The translations under genes were made by a program, and so were the position numbers. From Aquilaria yunnanensis (lineage: Eukaryota; Streptophyta; Magnoliopsida; Malvales; Thymelaeaceae), in contig CM077597.1 of assembly GCA_039654915.1 (NCBI GenBank), forward strand, positions 92,506,001-92,570,000: a stretch of 64,000 nucleotides of DNA, in the 5' to 3' direction. The notes beneath the pieces were generated by a model. It did no database searches and was not told the DNA's origin. It saw nothing but the letters and a program-made list of their open reading frames with translations. Each line of letters opens with the position of its first letter. Position 1 is the first letter of the stretch. Of the stretch, positions 34,010-45,148 are shown in pieces.

Positions 34010-36199
34010 TTAATCAATGAAGATCTTTGCGTCTCCTTCTTTGGTGGCGAAGGTGACGGTCAAGTACTTTACATCAGGGCGAATGTGCAAATTTCCCTGT
34101 GTCTGTCTGCCGAGGATGGCGTTGTATGACGAAGGAACGTCCATGACTATGAACCTTGCCATGGTAGAGGCGAACAACTCAGTAGTTCTTTTCTCTGAAG
34201 TTCCTTTCATCATCAAGGGGAGGTCGATCCACCCGAGGACAGGTAGCTCAGATGGTTCTACGCCGAACGTGGGTGAAGTAACAGCCTTGAGGTCACTCCT
34301 GGATACGCCCAAGTTTGGCAGCAAATGTGAGAACAAAACGTCGGCGTTTGACCCATCATCCAGCAGTACCCTCTTGATGTCCCAGTTTCCTATCCTCGCC
34401 ATTATCAGCAATGGATCGTCATGGGGAAATACGATGGTGGAGCCATCCTCGCGGGCCAATTTTTTCGTTGGGCTCTGATATTCCATCACCGCTATCTCTC
34501 TGGCCCTTCTTTTCCTTTCCGAGGATGGAAGTCCGGTTGTGATCGTCTGTATTACTCCTGCCGAAGGTGGAGGACGCCTTCTCGGACTTCGGTTCCTTCG
34601 CCTGTCTGAATCGTAATCCTTGTCATCGGGCTTTTCTTCTTCCTCTTTTTTCCCTTTCGAGGAAGGCATTCTCAAATAACGCCGAAGCTGGCCCTGCTTT
34701 ATCAGTGATTCAATGTACTTTTTCAACTGGAAGCAGTCTTCGGTGTCATGACCGTGATCACGGTGGAACTGACAGAACTTCTTCATGTTCCTTCTGTTGT
34801 CAGCAGTCATGCCCCTCGGTCGTTGGATTTGAGCCCCCTGTTTTTCCAATGCCATGAGGACGTTAGCCCTCGTGGTGCTCAGAGGTGTAAAGTTTTGGGG
34901 GTTCCTTCCTCCTACTCGCGTCCTCCGAGGTCGGCCTAACTGTTCCGTTGGACACCGGGCTTGCTGGCTGGACCCTTTGCCACGAGCGTGAATATGGTCA
35001 GCCTTCGGTCCAGTCATTCTCAGCTCTTCGGCTGTCATATGTTGTTCAGCCTTTCGGTAGAATTCTCCCAGCGTGTCCGGCGGGTCTTTGGAGAATTCAT
35101 AAAACAAGTGCGAATCCCTCCGAAGGCCCCTCGTCATGGTGAGGATGCGGATTTCGGGACGAAAGTCCGGAACACTGAGGGCCTCTCTGTTGAACCTCTC
35201 GACATAGTCACGGATGGTTTCCCCGTTTCTTTGTGCTATGTCAAACATCTGGACGGGCATCTTCACCGTCGGCTTGCTCCCAATGAACTGTTGGGTGAAC
35301 GCTGTGGACAGCTCCTGGAACCCCCTGATGTTTCCGGGAGGCAGGGAATTGTACCAGGCAGTTGCTGGTCCTGCGAGGGTGACTTCAAAGCACTTGCAGA
35401 GTGTAGCATCATCAGCCCCGTGTAGCACCATGCTGCGTTTGTATTTCGTTAGGTGGGCCTGGGGATCAGTCCGACCCTCATAGGTCTCTAGCCGAGGTAG
35501 CCTGAAGTCGCTTGGCATGGCCGTCTCGACCACTGTTCGGGCGAAAGGAGTTTCATCTCCAGAGACAGTTTCAGTTAGCCTGCCCCAAACAGGCTTGCGT
35601 GCCACCTGCTGTTCCACTCTCTCCAGTCTTGCCAAGACTTTCTCCAGGAGGAGCGTAGCGCTGGGCTCCTCTTCCTGGTGCCGTCCCCTCGGGGAGCGAC
35701 TTCGGTACCGAGGTGAGGGGGACCCTGCTTCTGGTGATAAACTTCTTCTGGACGGGACTTCGGGTCATTTAGACCTTGCTCTTTCCGCCAGCCGTGCCCC
35801 GAGGGGCAAGTTATCTGTCGAGGACTCTTCTCGTGGCTCCCCACTTCCCGAGCTATGATGGGTTGCCCTTGGGCTTTTCTCCCGAGGTCGTGCTGACGAA
35901 GTGGGTTTTTGCGCCTGGGCTGGTTGCGGCCATCTTCGGTCTATTTGTTGTGTCATTTCAGCCACAACAGACCTCTGAAAGTCTCTTAAAAAACCCATGG
36001 TGATGACAAAAGGGCGTTCCTCTTCAGGCAAGGAAGTCTCTGGGGGACTTTGTTCGATAGCTGGTTGGGTTTCAGGCGCGGAAGGGGACTTCGGGAGTCC
36101 TTTGTCCTTCGAACGCTGAGTTTCGACAATAGCTACCTGGGAGTGGGTTCCAACAGACGGCGCCAAATGATGCCCCAAAGCATCTTCGTTTGTTGTCAT
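34010..36199 (-). pseudogene. G3 gag and protease
   Basis: The ATG at 36199 is inside the 5' LTR and runs MTTNEDALGHHLAPSVGTH across the primer-binding site. A TGA at 35765-35767 (a CGA-type codon) cuts the charged N-terminal region. Then come the gag domain (ETPFARTVVETAMPSDFRL, NGETIRDYVERFN), the knuckle CQFHRDHGHDTEDC, the basic linker, protease with VLLDDGSNADVLFSHLL, and PSSYNAILGRQTQGNLHIRP. A TAA at 34010-34012 (CAA in G1) closes it. About 640 residues apart from the N-terminal part. Confidence 0.9.
36148..36165 (-). other. G3 primer-binding site
   Basis: Sense strand TGGCGCCGTCTGTTGGAA, one base different from G1 and G2, two bases inside the 5' LTR and within the gag frame. Confidence 0.72.
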
Positions 36200-37081
36200 G
36201 TTGACAGGTGGAGAGACTTCTTGAGGAGGCGAGCGCCTGGAGCTCTGGTTTCCCAGCTGAGTGTGCCTGAAAAGCTCAAAGGAGAGGTTAGGAGGTCCCC
36301 GGTTTGCTTTTCCGGGGAGGACCCTCCGACGCCCAAGTCAGTTTTCTGAGTGAAAGTGGAGGAAGAACACTAAAGGATCAAGTGTCATGCCTGTTTGGTG
36401 CTTTCTCAGAGGGAGGAAAATGCCCATCCATTGCCCAGTCCCTTTTCCTAGTATTTATAGGAGTAGATGGTCCGTTTAGATCATGACACGTGTTCGGTTG
36501 GATTTGATCTGTGTTTTTGGACCTAGGGGACAGGCAGTCGTTTGCAGCCTCTTTTAGCCCTGGACCCGGACAGGTTGTGTCAGGACTGGGGCGGCTGCGG
36601 CATGTCAGTTCGCCGTTCTGATGTGACGTGTAGGGCTTGTGGGCGACATGTCAGAGGCTCCTTAAATGCTCATACCGTACTCCCGAGGTCCCCTGGGCGA
36701 GGTCGCCCTTCGGTGCGTGCACCCTCTTCGGATTCTATCCGTCCTTTGGTGCGAGCACCTCCTTCAGGATCTATCCCATAGTTCTAGGAGTTCCCTTGAT
36801 GGACACCTCCTTCGGGACTCACACCCATAGTTCGGGGATTCCCTTGTTCAGGTGTTTCTTGTTCGGGGAAAATCCTCTTCGGGGCAGTCAGTTTGGCCCC
36901 TCGATGGAGACGGTGTTATCCTCGGAATTCCTGACGAGCTAACCAAAGTCTCGAGCTCATAGTGTTTGACTTCGCACCTTCCGAGGTCAGTGAAAAGATC
37001 CTCTCTTGGGTGACGTCAGACTCCTCGGCCAATATTCTGGCAGGGAGTTACTACCGAGGAGGCAATAGCCTTTGGCTATCA
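36168..37081 (-). repeat. G3 5' LTR (promoter LTR)
   Basis: 914 bp, twin of 25993-26905. Sense TATAAATA lies at plus-strand 36452-36459, and a CACGTG lies upstream at about 36486. It is flanked on the right by the target duplication CCTGT (37082-37086). Confidence 0.92.
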
Positions 37082-37086
37082 CCTGT

Positions 37087-40000
37087 CACTTCACCGACCT
37101 TCGGGGTAGGACCGTTCGAGTTACCCGTCCTCGGATGGATCGACCTTCCATTAATGATGAGAGGGACTTCAGTCAAAGGACCAGCTGAGTTGTTTGCCTC
37201 GACAATGGCGAGGTTCATCGTCATGGATGTCCCCTCATCATACAACGCCATTCTTGGAAGGCAGACGCAGGGAAATCTGCACATTCGCCCTGACGTGAGA
37301 TATTTGACTGTCACTTTCGCCACCAAGGAAGGAGACGCAGAAATCTTCATAGATCAGGGCGAAGTGAGAAAGGTCTTCGTCAAAGCCCGAAAAGCTCCAG
37401 CAAACAAATCCACACAAGCTGTAGAAGCAGGGGCTTCAAAGTCAAAAAATGACGAGAAAGAAGATTCCGGCAAGGTAGAAATGGAGGAAGTGGAACTTAT
37501 CCCAGGATGAAGTACCCGAATGGGGAAAAACTTGTCCGAAGGAGATAAGAAAAAACTTGTATCCTTTCTAATAACGAATAAAGACCTGTTCGCCTACTCG
37601 CCGAAAGACATGTCGGGGGTAAATCCGCGCGTAGTACAACATAGCCTCAAAGTAAGTCCGGAAGCAAAACCTGTCCGGCAAAAGAAACGGGGCATTTCAG
37701 CCCATAAAAATGACTTCGTCAAAACTGAAGTCCAACGCTTATTGGAGGCAGAAGTAATCAGGGAGGTCAAGTACCCCGAATGGCTAAGCAATGTGGTGAT
37801 CGCCACAAAAGAAGGAAGCAACAAACTTCGGATGTGCATCGACTTCAGAAACCTGAATGATGCTTGCCCAAAAGATTCATATCCTCTCCCGCCAATAGAT
37901 CAACTGGTAGATTCAACTACCGAGTACGAGCTCCTAAGTTTCCTAGACGCCTTCAGCGGCTACCATCAAATAAAGATGGACCCCGAAGATGAAGAAAAAA
38001 CAGCCTTCATCACCGAGGGGGGGACGTACTGTTACACCAGGATGCCCTTCGGGCTCAAAAACGCAGGAGCCACCTACTAGAGGTTGATGAGCAAGGTCTT
38101 TAACGACCAAATTGGGAAGAACATGGAAGTCTACGTAGATGACATGATAGTTAAAAGCAAGCTGCCTGTTGACTATGTCACAGACCTAAGGGAGACTTTT
38201 CACCAGCTCAGGACCTTCGGGATTCGCCTTAACCCCGAGAAGTGCACCTTCGGGGTAACTTCGGGAAAGTTCCTTGGGTACATGGTATCAGAAAGAGGCA
38301 TTGATGCTAACCCAGAAAAAATTAAGGCTCTGTTGGAATTCCGAACTCCTGCCACAATAAAAGATGTGCAGAGACTTACTGGAAGAATAATCTCCCTTAG
38401 CAGATTTATTTCCAGATATGGAGACCGGTGTTGAGCATTCTTCAAAGTCCTCACTAAGGCAGCAAAAAGGGAGGACGACCTCGAGAGTAATGATCATCCT
38501 TGGAATGAGGACTGCCAAAAAGCTTGGGAAGAACTCAAAATCTACTTGGCTCGCCTGCCCACTTTGCGACAGCCTTGTGAAGGAGAACCACTTGTGTTGT
38601 ACCTCGCCGTCACAGAAAAAGCAGTAAGCTCAGTCCTTGTGAAAGAGGAAGGGGCGAAGCAGTGGCCAGTCTACTATGTGAGCAAGTCCCTGCATGGCGC
38701 CGAAATCAGGTATCCTTTGTTACAGAAAGCTATATATGCCTTGGTCCTGGCAGGAAGAAGGCTACGGCCATATTTTCAGGCTCACCCCATCATCGTTCGA
38801 AGTAGTTTACCCCTACGGGATGTCATGAAGAAGGTTGACCATTCGGGAAGGCTCTCCAAATGGTGTATAGAGCTTGGCGAACACGACATCACTTATGAAC
38901 CTCGGAAAGCCATAAAAGCTCAAGCCTTGGCAGATTTCATTGCCGAGGTCCCCATTACCGAGGACAGCCACCCAAGTCCCGAAAAAAATGAGCCAGAATG
39001 GGCCTTGTACGTTGATGGTGCCTCGGGCGCCGAGCACCAAGGAGCAGGGGTAATCATCAGAGGCCCCGAAGGCCTGGAAGTAATGAAGGCCATTAAGTTC
39101 AGCTTCAATGTCACCAACAATGTGGCTGAATATGAAGCTCTCATAGCGGGCTTGCGCCTGGCCAGAAAAATTGGTGTCAGAAACTTGAAAGCCCATAGCG
39201 ATTCCCAGCTAGTAGTTCGGCAAACAGCAGGGGACTACGGGGCGAAGGATCCAACACTGGCAAAATACCATGAATTAGTGACGAAGCTTATTCGAGAATT
39301 CGACACTGTGCAAATCGAGAACGTGCCTCGCAGACATAACGCTGAGGCAAATGAATTAGCAAAATCAAAAGCATATACCGAGGTGCTAAGCCAGCCGAGC
39401 ATCACAGTGCTGAGCATAATGACTTCAGGAAGAAGCTGGAAAGACCCAATAAAAACATATCTCGAAACCAATACGCTCCCTGAAGACCCCAATAAAGCAG
39501 CAAAAGTACGGAGGCGCTCCGGTCGTTTCTTTCTATTGGAGAAGAGCTATATCGGCAAGGATATGCAAATCCGCTACAGAGGTGTGTTGGCGAAGAGGAT
39601 ATTAAAATAATCCTTCAAGAAGTTCACGAAGGCACTTGTGGTTCGCACATCGGAACCGACGCCCTGGCAGCGGTGATACTTCGCCAAGGATACTTTTGGC
39701 CTACCCTGAGGAAAGACGCTAGGCGGTTTGTCCAGAAATGTGGTAATTGCCAAAGACATGCAAAAATCCAGAGAACACCCTCGGAGCTGGTGACTTCGGC
39801 AAATTATCCCTGTCCCTTCACAGTTTGGGGCATAGACCTTATTGGGCCGCTCCCGACAGCGCCTGGGGGCGTGAAGTTCTGCGTAGTCGCAGTAGACTAT
39901 TTCTCTAAATGGGTTGAGGCAGAACCTTTGACGACTATCTTGGCAAGAGAAGTGCGCAAGTTCGTGTGGAAAAACATAGTATGCAGATTCGGCATACCGA

Positions 40001-40671
40001 GAGTACTAGTGGCTGATAATGGATCCCAGTTCATAGACAAAGGGTTCCAAGAATTTATCAGCGACCTCGGAACAAAGATGCACTTCGCCCCAGTAGCTCA
40101 CCCCCAAAGCAATAGGCAGGTGGAAGTATCTAATAGGACCATAAAAGATGGTCTGAAAAAAAGACTGGGGGAGGCAAAAGGGAAATGGCCAGGAGAACTC
40201 CAAAGCGTACTATGGAGCTACCGAACAACTCCCCGAAGGGCTACAGGGGAAACTCCTTTCTCGCTCGTCTTCGGTACAGAGGCCATAATCCCAATAGAGG
40301 TAGTGCAACCATCAATACGAGTGCAGGTATTTGATGAAAGTGGAAATGACCTCGGCTTAAGAACCAAGCTCGACCTCGTCGGCGAACATAGAGAAATAGC
40401 GGAACTAAGAAGGAAAGCTTTCTAGCAAAGAGTGGCCGCCGCTATAAACTTGCGAGCTAGGCCAAAAGGAATAAAAAAGGGTGATCTCGTTCTCCGAAAG
40501 GCGGAATTCGCACCCCGGAGACCATCACACGGCGTACTTCGCGCGAATTGGGAGGGACCTTATCTGGTTCTTGCCGAAGTATGAAAAGGGGTGTACAAGC
40601 TCGATGACGCCGAAGGCGTGGAATTAAAAAACACTTGGCATTCAGACGCCTTGAAAAAGTTCTATGCTTAG
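37087..40671 (+). pseudogene. G2 protease C-terminus and pol, with stops and a frameshift
   Basis: Protease continues with ELPVLGWIDLPLMM and PSSYNAILGRQTQGNLHIRP. Reverse transcriptase has DFRNLNDACPKDSYPLPPID and YVDDMIVKS (near 38130), followed by RNase H, the archaeal-type RNase H (YVDGASGAEHQGAGVIIRG, about 39005-39360) and integrase (CGNCQRHAK, IDLIGPLP, VADNGSQF, HPQSNRQVEVSNRT) ending ALKKFYA with stop 40669-40671. In-frame stops are TGA 37508-37510, TAG 38078-38080, TGA 38432-38434, TAG 40423-40425 and TGA near 40582; each matches CGA or CAG in the sister copies. A one-base loss near 39535 shifts the frame. The integrase Gly before the catalytic Glu is Arg here (SNRQ for SNGQ). Confidence 0.92.
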
Positions 40672-40770
40672 AATCTTGACGAAAGGGTTTACATTGTACA
40701 AAGTTAGAAAAATTTTCTAAGTACAAGGGCTTCTGAAAGAAAGATTCTTGAACCATAGATATACTAAAAT

Positions 40771-41035
40771 TCCGCGAAGGTGGTTGCCAGAGTAAGTATG
40801 GGTATCATTTTCCGAAGTCCCTCGAGCGAACATGTTCGGGACAATAGGAAATAAAGATTCCGCGAAGATGGTCGCCAGAATAAGCATGGGTGTGATTTCC
40901 TGAAGTCCCTCGAGCAAAGCATGTTCGGGACAATAGGAAATGTAAAACCTTGCGAAAATTTCTAAACACAAAGGCTCACAGAGAACCGATCTAATCTTCC
41001 GAAGTCTCTTGAGCAAATGCGTTCGGGGCAAAAAG
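40771..41035. repeat. Imperfect 87-bp repeats in the G2 convergent 3' region
   Basis: Two units (about 40771-40857 and 40858-40944) carry CCGAAGTCCCTCGAG and ATGTTCGGGACAATAGGAAA, and a shorter third occurs at about 40985-41035. The minus strand of these units contains the same core (tgttcgggaca / ttcgctcgag) as the 55-bp repeats of G3. Confidence 0.8.
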
Positions 41036-41190
41036 GAATGAACAATCTCACAAAAAAGACTTAGCCAAAATTTCTTACAGGAAAGAAAAAAGTCTTTATT
41101 AAACAAGATCGGTTTACAAAGAAGAAGGACTACCAAGAAAGAAAGAGTACAAGGAAGAAGAAAAAGAAGGCAGAAGGGGCCTGAGATAAA

Positions 41191-43617
41191 TTAAGGGTTC
41201 TCGGCGTCCCGGGAGCCACCAGCCTCTGTGCCCTTTTCCACCACCTTTGGCGCCGGAATTGTGGAAGGCAGGTTCAAGTGCTCAATTTTTGATCAGGCCC
41301 TCCGAGGCCCCTCGGGAATGTTGAGAGCTTCCAAAAAAGAGAGGTCCAGACCTGGGAACCTCTCAAGGACTTGGTGCCGAGCAAGGCAGAATCCGTCCTG
41401 GAAGGCAACCTTGGTCATTTGGTCGGATTTTTCCTTCTCAACCTCAAGGTCCTCGAGCTCGTCCTTCAAGTCTGCAACCTCCTTCTTCAGCGCCTCCACC
41501 CTCTTCTTTGCATCGGGCTCCTTCTTCAAAGACTGGACCTCGGCTTTGAGAGCCTTTTTCTCACTCACCAACGACCGAATGAGATTGTCAGAATCTGACT
41601 TATCTTTGAGAAGGTCTTGGTTGGCAGCAAGCATCCCTTTCACCTGATCGCCGAGGTCAGCAATCTTCAAAGAGGAGTTCTTCTCAAGATCTTCCTTCTC
41701 TTTCCGGAACTCCTCCCGAAGGGCAGCAACTTCTTTCTTCGCAGCATCTGCCAGCTGCTGGTTCTTGGCGGTCAATGCCGAGCACGTGACCTTCGCTTTC
41801 TCTAAGGCCTCTAAGGTCGAAGCTCGGAACGTCGCCTGCCTGGCCACCCGAACTCGGAGAAAGCCAGCATACCCCAGCAGTTGCAAAAAGATGAACGCAA
41901 GGTCAGTAAGAGCCAAGCACTTAGGAAAAATTGAAGGGAAAAATGTGTGAAGAACATACCTGAGTAGCATGCTCGGTGACTTTCGCGGCGAGGGTGTCAT
42001 CGCCCGGATGGGCCGCCGCAATAGCCTTGAAGGAGGCCTCTGTAAGCACCCCCTTCGAAATCTGTTTCGCCATTTCAGGATAGTCTTCGGAGTACAAGTT
42101 CATGTCCTCCGTGAATGTCTAGAAAGGCTCTTTTGGTATCTTCCCTTGCGGGACTTTGGCGTCGCGAAGGGCCCGCGCCTTCGCGTGTTCGGCCGCCCAG
42201 TTCGGGGTAAGCAACTCCCCTGCTTGGCGAAAATGAGAAGCAGGTCAGAGACACAGGAAAATTCAGAGAAACAAAAGAGCCATACTTGTTCTGAAAACAA
42301 CAAACCTGGCGGTACTTCGACCACGACGTCCTCGGAGTCCTGAGACTCCTCGGTCGAAATCGCCTTGCCTTTCTTCTTGCGCCGCTCCTCGGCAGAAGGA
42401 GCCTCTGCCACGGTCTCCAGAAGGGCCTGCGGCGTAGAAGGGCTCTAGGGGGGGGACGTCGGCAGAAGGAACCTCGGCAGCGACAAAAACCTCGGCAGAA
42501 GCCTCGGTCGGCGGAATCTCGGCTGTCCCAGGCTCCTCATTAGCCTCCTCGGAAATTTCCTCCAGAGGAACCTGGGCAGTTTTCTTTGCCCGTTTCGCCG
42601 AAGGCCCAGCGCCAGTAGACTTCCGCCTTCGGGAAGCCGCCTTCTTTGTCTGATCGCCCTTCTCCACCTGGCCGAAAAAAAAGGACTTGTAAAATGCAGC
42701 AGTCCCGTCGCCCATCTCTGAAAAAGAAAAAAGACATCAGCGTAAGTCCGAGGGAAAAACAACAAGGGAGTAGAAGATAGCTCACTTTCGACAAGCGTTT
42801 CGAAAGAGATTTCCTCCCGAAGGAGCTGCACCAACCAGGAATCCTTCCCGGCGATGGCAGGAGCCGGCATCTCGAGGTCGGTCTCGTGCTCCTTAACCAC
42901 CTTTAACTCCCGGAAGACCCCTTCGGTCATCAACCTCCAGTTGATAGGGAAGGGGTACAGAGAGCGCGGAACGACCTCGGGAGCCCAGTCAGAGACGGCG
43001 CGGATGCGGCCGTCGAAGTCCGCAAAAGTGGAAGCCAACTCTGGAGTCAGCAACAACCTCGGATCAACGACGTCCACATCTAGCCTTCCCTAAGCCCATT
43101 TGGTCGGAACATACGACCAGGCCTCCTCCATCTTCAGGAAGAAGAATTTCTGTTGCCACCCCCGCCAGCTGTCCTTGGTGGCGAAGGTGAACATGAATTT
43201 TTTGCTCCCGGATCCCCGAGGTAGCATAAAGTAGAAGCCACCCCTTGGGACCACGAAGAGCTTGTAGTACTGCATGAAGATTATAAAATGGGGTTTTATC
43301 CCAAAGACGCCACACATACAGAGGAAGGCGTTAAAATAGCAGTACGAGTTCGGGGGAAGCTGATTCACAGCAATGCCATGAAATTGGCAGAACTCGCAAA
43401 CCATCTTCGGGGGAGGATACCGAAGTCTGGCCTTCAGCTGGGCTCGGAAAACGGTAACCTCGGTACTACGGTTTGAAAAAGCATAGTGGTCAGGTCGTGG
43501 CAGCCGGGTAATGGCGTAAGAAGGAAGAAATAACTTCTTCTTCCACCTCTCTAATTTTTTAGGGGTAGTGCAACAAGGATGGGATAAAAGAGGCTGCCAG
43601 CTCTCAGGGATAGGCAT
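41191..43617 (-). pseudogene. G2 antisense gene (4 exons), broken
   Basis: Inferred exons on the minus strand are 43617-42786, 42717-42306, 42219-41960 and 41880-41191; introns are 68, 86 and 79 bp. Exon 1 (832 bp) and exon 3 (260 bp) have exactly the G1 lengths. The protein begins MPIPESWQPLL and contains CQFHGIAVNQLPPNSYCYF and a coiled-coil C-terminus ending DLSFLEALNIPEGP. Damage: TAG 43090-43092 (CAG), a one-base indel in a C-run near 42445, TAG 42119-42121 (Trp codon in G1), TGA 41293-41295 (TGG) and loss of the third intron's acceptor (AG to AA at 41881). Confidence 0.75.
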
Positions 43618-43872
43618 TTTGGACAGAAAAATGAGTTCGGAAAAGACAAGAAAACAGTTTCCGGAAAAAACTCGAAAGAACAAAGGGATCAAAACACTCT
43701 GGGAAACAAAAACCCACCAAAAGATTTGCCAAAATCTGAGGTCGCCGTCATGAAAGGTTGCCGGAAAAAAGCTCTGTTAAGACAGCTCCGCCGAAGCAAG
43801 AGAAAGCGCAAAGAAAAGGACAAGCAGAGAAAAAGCAGAAGCAAAAGCAAAAGGGCCTATGACGGAATGGGC

Positions 43873-44015
43873 TATTTATAGACCGAGGAAGGGTAGGTGA
43901 ATCGACGTCATAAGTGCTGTGCGAAGGCGAACCGTCGCCATAATTGCCCATTCTGCATAAAAAGACGCGCCTGCTGTAACTGATGTAACCCTCTCCAATG
44001 ACGGCGTGCCACGTG
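43873..44015 (-). promoter_or_regulatory. Promoter of the G2 antisense gene: G-box and TATA
   Basis: On the minus strand CACGTGG is at 44015-44009 and TATAAATA at 43880-43873, 135 bp apart. The ATG is 263 bp after the TATA. Confidence 0.62.
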
Positions 44016-44261
44016 TCAGCAATCACGACAAATAAGGAACATGCTTTCTGACGAATAGCGCGCCGTCCCAGACTGATAAGCCTGGTCACGAGACGAGACG
44101 TTTCAGTGACCTACAAAGGCTACAGAAAATAGGTTACCTCGAAGACACCAAGAGACAGGCTGTGCTACGTCTACGGACAGAAGCCTGGGTCTTCGGACAG
44201 AAGGTGTATCTTCGGCACAGGTACCCTCCGGAAGCTAACAAAGCCAAAGTCCCTACTTCGG

Positions 44262-44278
44262 CTTCTAGGGGGGGCATG
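44262..44278 (+). other. G2 polypurine tract
   Basis: CTAGGGGGGGCATG directly precedes the 3' LTR. Confidence 0.65.
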
Positions 44279-45143
44279 TGATAGCCGAAGGACTATCGCC
44301 TCTCCTAGAACGTACTTCCTACCGAAAGCATGCTTGGGAAACCTGGCACCATCCGAGGGAGGCACTAGTACTGACCTCGGACTGGGCGAATTCCAGTGCC
44401 TCGAACTCGGGATTTAGCCTAGTACCCCAGAGAACTCCAAAGGTGCAGACAGCCCCCTCGGGGGATTAAACGGATCGCCTTCGGGATAGAAGAACCAGCT
44501 ACCGCAAGCAGGAGAGGATTTCCCGAAGGTGGAACCTCCGAGCTAGCCAGCTCCCCGAACTGCGAACATAACTCTCGTAGAAGGGTGTTCATCTCAGAGA
44601 ACGACCTCGCCCAAAGGACATCGGGAGTACGGCAGGAGCATTTAAGGAGCCTCTGACACATCGCCCACAGACGCAACATGTCGCCTCAAACGGCGCTCTG
44701 ACACGCCGACGCCGCCCAGGCCTTGTCACAACCTGTCTCGGACCAAGGCTCGAGGGAGCCTACAAACAGCTACTTGTCCCATATGCCCAAAGGTACACAG
44801 CAGATCTGACCAAACACGTGTCACGATCTGAACGGGCCAGACACTTCTATAAATACCAAAGAGCAGCTCCTTGCAAACGGTTGGTTGGCTAGTCAGTCAG
44901 TTGAGAGAATACGAACAGGCAAGGCCACTAAACCCTTGAGTGCTCTCTTTCCTTCACCTCTCAGAAAACTGACTTGGGCGTCGGAGGTTCTTCCCCGGAA
45001 AAACATCCCGGGGACCTCCTAACATTTCCTTTTGGGCTCTTCAGGTACCTCTCCCTGGGAAACCTCCACTCCGGGCGTTCTCCTCCTTAGGAAGTCCCTC
45101 CAGTAACCACCATGTCCTCCAGCGAAGATGTCTCCGGACATCA
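44279..45143 (+). repeat. G2 3' LTR
   Basis: 865 bp; TATA at 44848-44855. It is followed by GCTTC (45144-45148), the target duplication, and then the resumed TRIM LTR. Confidence 0.93.
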
Positions 45144-45148
45144 GCTTC

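Larger units (their letters stand above)
25993..37081 (-). mobile_element. G3: Tat-lineage Ty3/gypsy retrotransposon nested in G2 protease
   Basis: LTRs of 913 and 914 bp (25993-26905 and 36168-37081) differ at about 18 sites and one indel by eye, and CCTGT flanks it (25988-25992 and 37082-37086). It is 11.1 kb in the orientation opposite to G2. On the minus strand it has gag, protease, reverse transcriptase, two RNase H domains and integrase; on the plus strand it has the extra gene (27764-30187). It is closer to G1 than to G2 in its LTR ends (plus strand TGATGCCC...GGCTATCA), but the LTR bodies differ. Confidence 0.93.
23242..45143 (+). mobile_element. G2: Tat-lineage Ty3/gypsy retrotransposon, split by G3
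   Basis: LTRs of 865 bp (23242-24106 and 44279-45143) differ at about 23 positions by eye, and GCTTC flanks the element (23237-23241 and 45144-45148). Subtracting G3 and its duplicated 5 bp leaves about 10.8 kb. The order is primer-binding site, gag, protease (interrupted by G3), reverse transcriptase, RNase H, archaeal-type RNase H, integrase, then the minus-strand gene and polypurine tract. At least seven in-frame stops and two frameshifts make it the most decayed of the three, which fits its being the host of G3. Confidence 0.93.
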
